Assembly: GCF_021533215.1 (NCBI RefSeq)
Contig: NZ_JAJNKA010000006.1
Location: 124,001 to 188,000, forward strand
Direction: 5' to 3'
Source of the DNA: Portibacter lacus
Lineage (GTDB): Bacteria; Bacteroidota; Bacteroidia; Chitinophagales; Saprospiraceae
Length of the DNA stretch: 64,000 nt
Part shown: piece after piece, positions 46,406 to 54,433 of the stretch
Layout of the letters: each line of letters begins with the position of its first letter
Position numbering within the stretch: the stretch's first letter is position 1
Made by a program: the position numbers and the translations under genes
Notes under the pieces: generated by a model
What the model was told of the DNA's origin: nothing
The model's input: only the letters and a program-made list of their open reading frames with translations
Database searches by the model: none

Positions 46406-48247
46406 ATGAAAAATTTAATATTTGTAGTGTTATTTATTGTCCCTCTTTTGTCCATAGGGCAAGACTGCTACTGGCAGCAAGAGGTTGATTATAAAATGGA
46501 TATAGATTTTGATGTAGACAAACATCAATTCAAAGGTAAACAAGTGTTGAAATACACGAATAATTCTCCTGATACTTTAGACAAAGTATTCTACCATCTA
46601 TATTTTAATGCTTTCCAGCCAGGAAGTATGATGGATGAACGATCTAGAACAATTCAAGATCCTGATCCTAGAGTAGGAGAGCGCATTGCAGCATTGACAG
46701 AAAGTGAAATTGGTTTCCAAAAAGTAAATAGTCTTAAGCAAGATGGGAAATCACTGGACTATGTAGTAGAAGGAACAATTCTAGAAGTAAAGCTGGATAA
46801 AGCGATATTACCTGGAGCAAGTACTGTTTTTGAAATGGATTTTTTAGGTCAAGTTCCACTTCAGATTAGACGATCAGGAAGAGACAATAAGGAAGGAGTA
46901 GATTATTCTATGACTCAATGGTATCCTAAGTTAGCGGAATATGATTTTATGGGTTGGAGTGCTAATCCTTATATAGGCCGAGAGTTTCACGGTGTTTGGG
47001 GAGATTTCGAAGTGAATATAAAGATGGATTCTAAATATAAAATGGGAGCCACCGGAATGTTACAGAATGCGGATAAGATTGGATTTGGTTTTCAAGGAGA
47101 AAACGTCGAGCAACCAAAATTAAAGAAGAAAGTGACTTGGAATTGGAAAGCAGACAATGTAATTGATTTCGCATGGGTGGCAGATCGTGATTTTACGCAC
47201 ATATCTAAGAAAGCACATGATGGAACAATGATGAACTTTATATTCCAACCAGGTGAAGAAACGACTGAAAAGTGGGAGATGCTTCCTGAAATCATGGATG
47301 AAGCTCTTAAATTCATGAATGCAAATTATGGAAAATACCAGTTTCCACAGTACACTTTTATTCAAGGTGGCGATGGAGGAATGGAATATCCGATGATTAC
47401 CTTAATTACAGGTGAAAGAAGTTTAGGAAGTCTAGTTGGTGTTTGTATTCATGAATGGATGCATAGTTGGTATCAATTTACACTTGCGACAAATGAAAGT
47501 TTGTATTCTTGGATGGATGAAGGTTTTACTAGTTTCGCTTCGGCAGAAATTATGAATCACTTAGCTACGAAAGGTTTAATACCAGGAGCTAGAGTACGAG
47601 ATAATGTTCATGCTGGAAGTACAATGGGTTATGCCATGTTTTCACAGTCAGGAATGGAAGAAGCATTGAGCACACATTCAGACCATTATAATACGAATAC
47701 AGCTTACGGCCGTGGCTCTTATACAAAAGGTAGTGTATTTTTAAGTCAATTAGAATATATTATCGGAGAAAAGCCTTTTAGAAAAGGACTTCTGAGATAT
47801 TATGATACTTGGAAATTTAAGCACCCGACACCTAATGATATCATTAGAATAATGGAAAAGGAATCGGGAATAGAGCTTGATTGGTATAAAGAATACTTTG
47901 TATATACGACAAAATTCATTGATTATGGAATCGTGGATGTAATCGAAAGCAATGGTGGCTCTAAAATTTCTTTAGAAAGAGTAGGGGAAATGCCTATGCC
48001 GGTGGAAGTGCTTATCAAGAAAAAAGATGGATCGTCTGAGTTACATTATATTCCAATGAGGATAATGAGAGGTGACAAAGATTTCGGTGATCAAAAATTT
48101 GTTCAGCAGAAAGACTGGCCTTGGACACATAGGTCTTACGAGTTTATGTCTAAAGTGAAAGCTTCAGATATAGAATCGATTAGAATAGACCCTTCTTTAA
48201 GAATGGCTGATGTGGTTATGGATAACAATGAATGGATGCCTAAATAA
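46406..48247 (+). CDS. M1-family zinc metallopeptidase, exported
   Basis: A 613-residue aminopeptidase-like protein. A signal peptide (MKNLIFVVLFIVPLLSIGQ) precedes an N-terminal beta domain (VDYKMDIDFDVDKHQFKGKQVLKYTN). The zinc site is H349-E-W-M-H353 followed 18 residues later by E372 (WMDEGFTSF). The GGMEYPM segment at about 330 replaces the classical GAMEN exopeptidase motif. It probably trims peptides in the periplasm or outside. It is divergent from the DUF6580 gene and followed by a terminator. Confidence 0.9.
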   Translation: MKNLIFVVLFIVPLLSIGQDCYWQQEVDYKMDIDFDVDKHQFKGKQVLKYTNNSPDTLDKVFYHLYFNAFQPGSMMDERSRTIQDPDPRVGERIAALTESEIGFQKVNSLKQDGKSLDYVVEGTILEVKLDKAILPGASTVFEMDFLGQVPLQIRRSGRDNKEGVDYSMTQWYPKLAEYDFMGWSANPYIGREFHGVWGDFEVNIKMDSKYKMGATGMLQNADKIGFGFQGENVEQPKLKKKVTWNWKADNVIDFAWVADRDFTHISKKAHDGTMMNFIFQPGEETTEKWEMLPEIMDEALKFMNANYGKYQFPQYTFIQGGDGGMEYPMITLITGERSLGSLVGVCIHEWMHSWYQFTLATNESLYSWMDEGFTSFASAEIMNHLATKGLIPGARVRDNVHAGSTMGYAMFSQSGMEEALSTHSDHYNTNTAYGRGSYTKGSVFLSQLEYIIGEKPFRKGLLRYYDTWKFKHPTPNDIIRIMEKESGIELDWYKEYFVYTTKFIDYGIVDVIESNGGSKISLERVGEMPMPVEVLIKKKDGSSELHYIPMRIMRGDKDFGDQKFVQQKDWPWTHRSYEFMSKVKASDIESIRIDPSLRMADVVMDNNEWMPK

Positions 48248-48282
48248 ATTAGAATTTCTGAATACAGAAAATTCTAGTTTAC

Positions 48283-48334
48283 AAATTCGATCTTACTTAG
48301 AGGTATTAAGCCTTTGAGGAAGATCGAATTTTTT
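48283..48334 (+). terminator. Intrinsic terminator after the M1 peptidase gene
   Basis: AAATTCGATCTT (48283-48294) pairs with AAGATCGAATTT (48320-48331), followed by Ts. A second smaller hairpin (AGAATTTCTG with CAGAAAATTCT, 48251-48275) lies just upstream. Confidence 0.85.
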
Positions 48335-48437
48335 ATTTGTAGCAAGTTCTATTTCCTGTTATGGAGCTTGGCTAGTTTTTTTCCTTCAATTTTTGAGCTT
48401 CTATTCTTGATCATTCATTGCAAGCATTGGTAAATTT

Positions 48438-48465
48438 CACCCATGCGGGTGAGGAGATGACCTCA
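48438..48465. repeat. Two overlapping small palindromes
   Basis: CACCC-atgc-GGGTG (48438-48451) is followed by TGAGG-agatga-CCTCA (48450-48465). They overlap by two bases, so only one can fold fully at a time. They lie 22 bp before the start of the unknown 468-aa gene and could affect its expression. Confidence 0.45.
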
Positions 48466-48486
48466 GATTTCCAGTAGTTTTGGGAT

Positions 48487-49893
48487 ATGTCAACATTATT
48501 TACAGACCCCGATGCCTTACTAGATCATCAACCTCAAGATGATACAGTGGGTGCAGCATATGGCGAATTTTCCGATGACGGGTATTCTATTATGCCACCT
48601 GAAAATCAATTTTCAACTCAACCACTTGAAACAGGTGGTAAACTAGATGAAAAGGCTATTCCCGAAAATACAGACTCAGACAAAGAGGAAACTGGGACAT
48701 GGACCACGCCTCGAGAACGTGAAGAAATTAGCACAAAATCAGCTGCTACGATCAAGTTGCACCAAATTAAAGTTCATATTAATTATTTACTTGATCTATG
48801 GGAGAAAAGTGGTGATATTTCTAAAAAACCAGAAAGTTTAGATGACTTAGTGAATCTAACCAGCGATTGTGATGAAATGATGAAAATCATTAATGAAGGA
48901 GATTCGGATAATGAAAAACTTTACTCATCAGAAGTACAAGTGCTAAATGAGATCTCTGGAAATATTGAAACTTCATATGGAGATGCTATTGGATTAATAA
49001 TAGGTCAGTCTCAAAAAGCGGCAAAGAATATTGGAAATATTCCGGATTTGAGTGGAGTAGATGGAAGTTTGAAAGAGTTAATCAGACAAAATTTTGGTGA
49101 TAAAAACCAAGAAGAGCTCGACAATATTATGTACTCTTTAGAAGGTAGTAAAGAATACCATAGAATAGTAGGCGCACTAAAAAAAGCAGCATGGAATGTA
49201 GTTGGTGAAGTAGGTGGCGTAATATGGGCTGAAGGTTTGAAAAAATTAGAGGATTTTTTGAGTAAAGCTTTGGAAGAGTTTAAATCGCACGGTGAATATT
49301 TGATTTCATTTGTTTCGGGGCTTATAGATGTTTTTGGTATAGATGAGTCCGATTCAGTAGATGGGATGAGGAAAACATTTGACTTAATAGATACGATAGT
49401 AGGAAATCCATTTTCCAAAGCACTTGTTCCATTGTGGACAGCCTATCGCCCGGCAATCAATTTTTGCCTCGATGGAATCGATATGATCAAGAAACAACGA
49501 GACGAAAGTTTAAAAGACTTAGGTATTGCACAAGGACTTATCCAGCATGTGAAAAAGAATAATCAGAACAAAATAAGATCTGGAATGACACTTGGTCTGC
49601 CTGGGATCAGCGTACAAGGAAAATTAGATTTGCTTTTATTTATGATGGATATGCATGCGATGCCAGCTCAAGATGCTTTCAAAGTTCCAGTAAAAGCAGA
49701 TGTTAAAACCTTTTTTGAAAACAATCAAGATCTTATTAATGCTGGGGGGAAAGAAAGAATAGGAACTAATTATAATAATCCACTAAATCCATTTGATAAT
49801 GAAATTGCTGATATTGCAAGTAACGTATATGTAAACAGAGGTGACATATGGGTAATGTTATATGGGACGATGCTAACACCACCTCGGCGCTAG
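48487..49893 (+). CDS. Orphan acidic protein, 468 aa, unknown
   Basis: I do not recognise this protein. It has no signal peptide. Residues 1-85 are acidic and low in order (DPDALLDHQPQDD, YSIMPPENQFSTQP). Residues 85-170 are helical and charged. Residues 230-330 contain amphipathic or semi-hydrophobic helices (AWNVVGEVGGVIWAEGL, YLISFVSGLIDVFG). The C-terminal 100 residues include GLPGISVQGKLDLLLFMMDMHAMPAQDAF and end in TPPRR. The disordered MPP..F.TQP start recalls cargo of extracellular contractile injection systems in Bacteroidota, but this is a weak resemblance. It is monocistronic between two terminators. Confidence 0.6.
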   Translation: MSTLFTDPDALLDHQPQDDTVGAAYGEFSDDGYSIMPPENQFSTQPLETGGKLDEKAIPENTDSDKEETGTWTTPREREEISTKSAATIKLHQIKVHINYLLDLWEKSGDISKKPESLDDLVNLTSDCDEMMKIINEGDSDNEKLYSSEVQVLNEISGNIETSYGDAIGLIIGQSQKAAKNIGNIPDLSGVDGSLKELIRQNFGDKNQEELDNIMYSLEGSKEYHRIVGALKKAAWNVVGEVGGVIWAEGLKKLEDFLSKALEEFKSHGEYLISFVSGLIDVFGIDESDSVDGMRKTFDLIDTIVGNPFSKALVPLWTAYRPAINFCLDGIDMIKKQRDESLKDLGIAQGLIQHVKKNNQNKIRSGMTLGLPGISVQGKLDLLLFMMDMHAMPAQDAFKVPVKADVKTFFENNQDLINAGGKERIGTNYNNPLNPFDNEIADIASNVYVNRGDIWVMLYGTMLTPPRR

Positions 49894-49952
49894 AAAATAA
49901 GCAACTTGTTTTTAACTTATACAAATCATAGACTAGGTTTCAGGAATATGAA

Positions 49953-49983
49953 AAAAGGCCATCTGAAATTCAGATAGCCTTTT
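49953..49983. terminator. Bidirectional terminator between convergent genes
   Basis: AAAAGGC-c-ATCTGA pairs with TCAGAT-a-GCCTTTT around a 3-base loop. A-run and T-run on both sides let it serve the orphan gene (+) and pdhA (-). Confidence 0.9.
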
Positions 49984-50005
49984 AATATTTTGTTGATACA
50001 GATTA

Positions 50006-51034
50006 TTAATCCTTGATAAAAGGATAATCTTCTTGTACGTAATTATCGTCATAAAGTGCTGAAGGATCTGGATAATCGGATTCTTCTGCAAATTGGATAG
50101 CATGTGCAACTTCCGCTTTTATTTTAGCTTTAATTGCGTCTATTTCATCTTGAGAAGCAATTTTATTGTCTAGTATCTTTGCTTCAGTCATTTTAACAGG
50201 ATCCTTTTCTTTATAAGAATTCAATTCGTCCTTTGTTCTATATTTTGCTGGATCTGAAACAGAGTGACCTTTGTATCTGTAAGTCTTAATTTCTAAGAAG
50301 TACGGTCCTTTTCCAGAACGGATATGTTTAGCAGCTTTTTCAAGTGCTTCGTGTACTGCTTCAGGACTCATTCCATCAACTTGCTCACTTGGCATATTAA
50401 AAGCATCACCTATTTTATAAAGTTCAGCAACATTAGATGTTCTAGAAACAGACGTTCCCATTGCATAACCATTGTTTTCACAGATGTATAATACAGGAAG
50501 CTGCCATGACATCGCCATGTTAAATGATTCATATAATGCACCTTGTCTTGCTGCACCGTCACCGAACATAGTTACACATAACCCACCAGTTTCTCTATAT
50601 TTTTCAGCAAATCCAATTCCAGTTCCAATTGGAATCTGAGCACCGACAATACCGTTTCCTCCGAAATAGTAATGTTCTTTAGAGAAAAAGTGCATTGATC
50701 CACCTTTTCCTTTTACGCAACCTGTTTCTTTTCCATATAATTCAGCCATACAAGAATCAGCGGATAAACCTCTAGATAAGGCGATACCATGTTGTCTGTA
50801 AGCTGTTACGATTGGATCTTCTTGTTTGATAGCGGTTACTAATCCTGCTGCTATTGCTTCTTGACCAATGTAGACATGACAGAAACCTCTAATTTTCTGT
50901 TTTCCATAAGCCTGTAGAGTAGCTTCTTCGAATCTTCTTATTCTTAACATGGTTTCATACCAAGTCAAATAAGTCTCTTTACTGTACTTTGAAGATTTTT
51001 TCTTTGTATTCTTTTTCTCTATTACTTCTGCCAT
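50006..51034 (-). CDS. pdhA: Pyruvate dehydrogenase E1 component, alpha subunit
   Basis: A 342-residue thiamine-diphosphate enzyme subunit. The cofactor motif is GDG (158-160) through ENN (186-188), within FGDGAARQGALYESFNMAM and ICENNGYAMGTS. RIRRFEEA, AYRQHGIALSRG, CVKGKGGSMHFF and YRYKGHSVSDPAKYR with the phosphorylation-loop serines are also present. It decarboxylates pyruvate for acetyl-CoA. The beta subunit and E2 are not adjacent; the gene stands alone opposite recF. The Lys-rich N-terminus is typical of the Bacteroidota form. Confidence 0.94.
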   Translation of the reverse strand: MAEVIEKKNTKKKSSKYSKETYLTWYETMLRIRRFEEATLQAYGKQKIRGFCHVYIGQEAIAAGLVTAIKQEDPIVTAYRQHGIALSRGLSADSCMAELYGKETGCVKGKGGSMHFFSKEHYYFGGNGIVGAQIPIGTGIGFAEKYRETGGLCVTMFGDGAARQGALYESFNMAMSWQLPVLYICENNGYAMGTSVSRTSNVAELYKIGDAFNMPSEQVDGMSPEAVHEALEKAAKHIRSGKGPYFLEIKTYRYKGHSVSDPAKYRTKDELNSYKEKDPVKMTEAKILDNKIASQDEIDAIKAKIKAEVAHAIQFAEESDYPDPSALYDDNYVQEDYPFIKD

Positions 51035-51152
51035 AATTTAAATTTATAAAGGTGAAGATAATATATTATTTTCTGAACCTCTATTATTATAATAACCTAT
51101 TGGTATTTTTGTTTGTTGTATTTTTGATTTTTAGTCATTTAATTCCTATTTC

Positions 51153-52265
51153 TTGCATATTAAAAACTTAAAACTCACCAATTTTAAAAATTATAAGAGT
51201 GAGTCTTTCCATTTTAACTCCAAATATAACGCTGTTGTTGGTTTTAATGGTATGGGTAAGACAAACTTGCTGGATGCAGTTTACTTTACTTGCATGACTA
51301 AGTCCAATTTTACCAGCCAAGATAGGAATCTTGTTTTAATGGGAGAAGATTTCTTACGAACTGATGCTTTAATATCAGATTCGAAGATAGTTTGCAAATA
51401 TGAAAAAGGAAAGAAAAAAGTATTTGAGATAAATAAAAAGGCATATACTAAGCTATCTGATCATATTGGGAAGTTTCCTGTAGTTTTTATCGCTCCGAAT
51501 GATCAGAATTTATTGTTAGAGGGAAGTATAGAAAGGAGAAAATTATTAGACAATACAATTTCTCAATTAGATCAAAAGTATTTGTTATCTTTAATAAGAT
51601 ACAATACGTTGTTAAATCAGCGAAACGCATATTTGAAATTGGTTGCAAAATCTGGTGGTTATAATCAAGAGATGGCATTGACCTATACCCAGCAAATGCT
51701 AGAACCTTGTCAATATATTTTTACGAAACGTTCAGATTTTATAAGAGAGTTTTCTGATTCTTTTGCCAAGAAATACGGTGTGATTTCTAACGGACAGGAA
51801 GTTGCTTCGTGTAATTATAAGTCACAGTTAGTTGATGGAGACTTTTTAGAATTGACAAAAGAAAATATTCAGAAGGATAGAATTCTGAATAGAACAAGTA
51901 TAGGAATTCATAAAGATGATCTTGTATTTAAAATGGATGATAAAGCTGTTAAGTATTTTGCTTCTCAAGGACAGACGAAGTCATTCGTGTTAAGTATAAA
52001 GTTAGCGCAGTATGAAATCATTGCTCAAGTAAAAAATGTCAAACCGATCTTACTTTTGGATGATTTGTTTGATAAATTAGATCATAGGAGAGTGCAGCAC
52101 TTAATAAGTTTGCTGGAAAGTGAAAAGGTGGAACAAGTATTTATTAGTGATACGGATCCAGATAGAATAATAAATATCCTAGAGGAAATGAATGTTGAAT
52201 ACAATAAAATTGTTATAAATAATGGATCACAACAAGATGAGAAAGATGCAGGTGAAGAAGAATGA
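51153..52265 (+). CDS. recF: DNA replication and repair protein RecF
   Basis: A 370-residue SMC-like ATPase that loads RecA at gaps. The start is TTG, chosen because HIKNLKLTNFKNY is the conserved RecF N-terminus. Walker A is G30-FNGMGKT37. The signature segment is FASQGQTKSFVLSIKLAQ and the Walker B is PILLLDDLFDKLD. TATTTTTG boxes lie at 51104-51111 and 51119-51126 upstream. The C-terminus carries an acidic tail. It overlaps the DciA-like gene. Confidence 0.94.
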   Translation: MHIKNLKLTNFKNYKSESFHFNSKYNAVVGFNGMGKTNLLDAVYFTCMTKSNFTSQDRNLVLMGEDFLRTDALISDSKIVCKYEKGKKKVFEINKKAYTKLSDHIGKFPVVFIAPNDQNLLLEGSIERRKLLDNTISQLDQKYLLSLIRYNTLLNQRNAYLKLVAKSGGYNQEMALTYTQQMLEPCQYIFTKRSDFIREFSDSFAKKYGVISNGQEVASCNYKSQLVDGDFLELTKENIQKDRILNRTSIGIHKDDLVFKMDDKAVKYFASQGQTKSFVLSIKLAQYEIIAQVKNVKPILLLDDLFDKLDHRRVQHLISLLESEKVEQVFISDTDPDRIINILEEMNVEYNKIVINNGSQQDEKDAGEEE

Positions 52266-52539
52266 TATGCCTATAAAGGATATTCTTAGTAATTTTATAA
52301 AGCAGAATAAAATCACACCAGGTTATTATAATGCAAAGGTTCAGCAGATATGGGAAGCGAAAATGGGACCTAGCGTTAATAAGCACACTAGAAGTGTCAT
52401 ACTTTCTAAAGATCAACTTTACATTAAGGTTGATTCCGCCCCGTTAAAAAATGAGTTCATGCTTAGCAAAGATAAGATCATTGCATTGCTGAACAAGGAA
52501 TTAGGATCAGAGATTATCAAGAAGATATTTATTAATTAG
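52246..52539 (+). CDS. DUF721 / DciA-like protein
   Basis: A protein of about 97 residues in the DUF721 family, with IKDILSNFIKQNKITPGYYNAKVQQIWEAKMG and LYIKVDSAPLKNEFMLSKDKIIALLNKELG. DciA members help load the replicative helicase in bacteria without DnaC, and the position after recF fits a replication gene. The start is uncertain: ATG codons at 52222, 52237, 52246 and 52267 are all in frame. I favour 52246 because it gives the short basic lead typical of the family. The repeat array begins 31 bp after its stop. Confidence 0.78.
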   Translation: MQVKKNDMPIKDILSNFIKQNKITPGYYNAKVQQIWEAKMGPSVNKHTRSVILSKDQLYIKVDSAPLKNEFMLSKDKIIALLNKELGSEIIKKIFIN

Positions 52540-53179
52540 GAGTTGGTTTTTATCAAGTTATTCTAACCATTCAGCTCTGCAATCCTCGCCAGCACACTAA
52601 TCCCTTCTCGGCTTACAGATCTAAATGGATCTGTACGCCCGAACTTGATAATGTATAAGAATAGTGATTGTACTTCTAGAAGTTGATAATGATAAAAATT
52701 AAAGGACATCCTAATGAAGGGATTGCAGAGCCGATGGGTATGAAATTGTATAAAAAATGGACCTTTAAGCCCGTAATGATTGTATGCTTATATCTGGAAA
52801 ATTTTAAGATGTAGATAATTCAAATCGAGATGATATCAAATACAATCTGTAGGGACTGATGAGCCATTTTTATTCTATTCAGCTCTGCAATCCTCGCTAG
52901 CGCACTAATCCCTTCTCGGCTTACAGATCTTGGATGGATCTGTACGCCCGAACGTGGTCATGCTAGAGAATAGTGATTGTGCTTCTAGAAGTTGATATTG
53001 ATGAAAATTAAAGAACATCCTAATGAAGGGATTGCAGAGCCGATGGGTATGAAATAGTATAAAAATGGACCTTTAAGCCCGTAATGATTGTATGCTTATA
53101 TCTGGAAAATTTTAAGATGTAGATAATTCAAATCGAGATGATATCAATGACAATATGTAGGGACTGATGAGCCATTTTT

Positions 53180-53260
53180 ATGATCGAACGCTCTTCAAAA
53201 AAAACATTCATAGCATCACTTTATGTGATACCATGAGTTTTTTTCTACGCGCCCATCCAT
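53180..53260. repeat. Terminator-like insert before repeat copy 3
   Basis: Begins TGATCGAACGCTCTTC. An ATCAC-TTTAT-GTGAT hairpin is flanked by CAT/ATG and followed by AGTTTTTTTCT, which looks like an intrinsic terminator on the plus strand. The same block recurs at 54180-54260, 999 bp away. Confidence 0.7.
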
Positions 53261-54179
53261 TTAGCTCTGCAATCCTCGCCAGCGTACTAATCCCTTCTCG
53301 GCTTACAGATCTTTCTTAATGGATCTGTACGCCCGAACGTGGTCATGCTAGAGAATAGTGATTGTGCTACTAGTAGTTGATATTGATGAAAATTAAAGAA
53401 CATCCTAATGAAGGGATTGCAGAGCCGATGGGTATGAAATTGTATAAAAAATGGACCTTTAAGCCCGTAATGATTGTATGCTTATATCTGGAAAATTTTA
53501 AGATGTAGATAATTCAAATCGAGATGATATCAATAACAATCTGTAGGGACTGATGAGCCATTTTTATTCCATTTAGCTCTGCAATCCTCGCTAGCGCACT
53601 AATCCATTCTCGGCTTACAGATCTAAATGGATCTGTACGCCCGAATATGGTCATGCTAGAGAATAGTGATTGTACTTCTAGAAGTTGATAATGATAAAAA
53701 TTAAAGGACATCCTAATGAAGGGATTGCAGAGCCGATAGGTATGAAATTGTATGAAAAATGGACCTTTAAGCCCGTAATGAATGTATACTTGTTTCTGGA
53801 AATTTTAAGATGTAGATAATTCAAATCGAGATGATATCAATGACAATATGTAGGGACTGATGAGCCATTTTTATTCCATTCAGCTCTGCAATCCTCGCTA
53901 GCGCACAAAGCATTTCTCGGCTTACAGATCTAAATGGATCTGTACGCCCGAACGTGGTCATGCTAGAGAATAGTGATTGTGCTTCTAGAAGTTGATATTG
54001 ATGAAAATTAAAGAACATCCTAATGAAGGGATTGCAGAGCCGATGGGTATGAAATAGTATAAAAATGGACCTTTAAGCCCGTAATGATTGTATGCTTATA
54101 TCTGGAAAATTTTAAGATGAAGATAATTCAAATCGAGATGATATCAAATACAATCTGTAGGGACTGATGAGCCATTTTT

Positions 54180-54260
54180 ATGATCGAACGCTCTTCAAAA
54201 AAAACATTCATAGCATCACTTTATGTGATACCATGAGTTTTTTTCTACGCGCCCATCCAT
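54180..54260. repeat. Terminator-like insert before repeat copy 6
   Basis: Near-identical to 53180-53260, including the ATCAC/GTGAT hairpin and T-run. Its recurrence marks the higher-order trimer period of the array. Confidence 0.7.
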
Positions 54261-54371
54261 TCAGCTCTGCAATCCTCGCCAGCACAATAACCTTTTCTCG
54301 GCTTACAGATCTAAATGGATCTGTACTGTAGATAATACTATGAAATTTTTCTACCTCATCAATCAACAGCA

Positions 54372-54407
54372 TAAAAAAAGAGCTGCACAAATTACATGTG
54401 CAGCTCT
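54372..54407 (-). terminator. Terminator of the subtilase gene
   Basis: AGAGCTGCACA (54379-54389) pairs with TGTGCAGCTCT (54397-54407). Read on the minus strand, it is followed by a run of seven Ts, so it serves the minus-strand protease gene ending at 54434. Confidence 0.92.
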
Positions 54408-54433
54408 CGTATCCTTTCTACCCAAGGCTTAAC

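Larger units (their letters stand above)
52571..54325. repeat. Array of six ~310-bp repeats, duplicated A-B-C trimer
   Basis: GCTCTGCAATCC starts at 52574, 52882, 53264, 53576, 53883 and 54264 (spacings 308, 382, 312, 307, 381). Copies 1 and 4 share GTACTTCTAGAAG with TTGATAATGATAAAAATT; copies 2, 3 and 5 share GTGCTTCTAGAAG with TTGATATTGATGAAAATT. Copies 3 and 6 are each preceded by the same ~75-bp insert. The array is thus a ~1,001-bp trimer duplicated in tandem, with the last copy cut off after GATCTGTA. Each full copy has a hairpin TACAGATC..GATCTGTA and, ~145 bp on, an inverted arm GGATTGCAGAGC that matches the start of the core. Confidence 0.92.

Noticed and set aside
52571-54325. Integron attC sites or insertion-sequence ends
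   Set aside because: The arms lack the GTT/AAC ends of attC sites, the units carry no cassette genes, and there is no integrase or transposase nearby.
53514-54390. Three similar minus-strand frames of 60-65 codons inside the second array
   Set aside because: They are different copies of one DNA repeat read in the same frame. The DNA is equally conserved outside the frame, and the same core in the first array has no Met-initiated equivalent. Repeat structure explains them.
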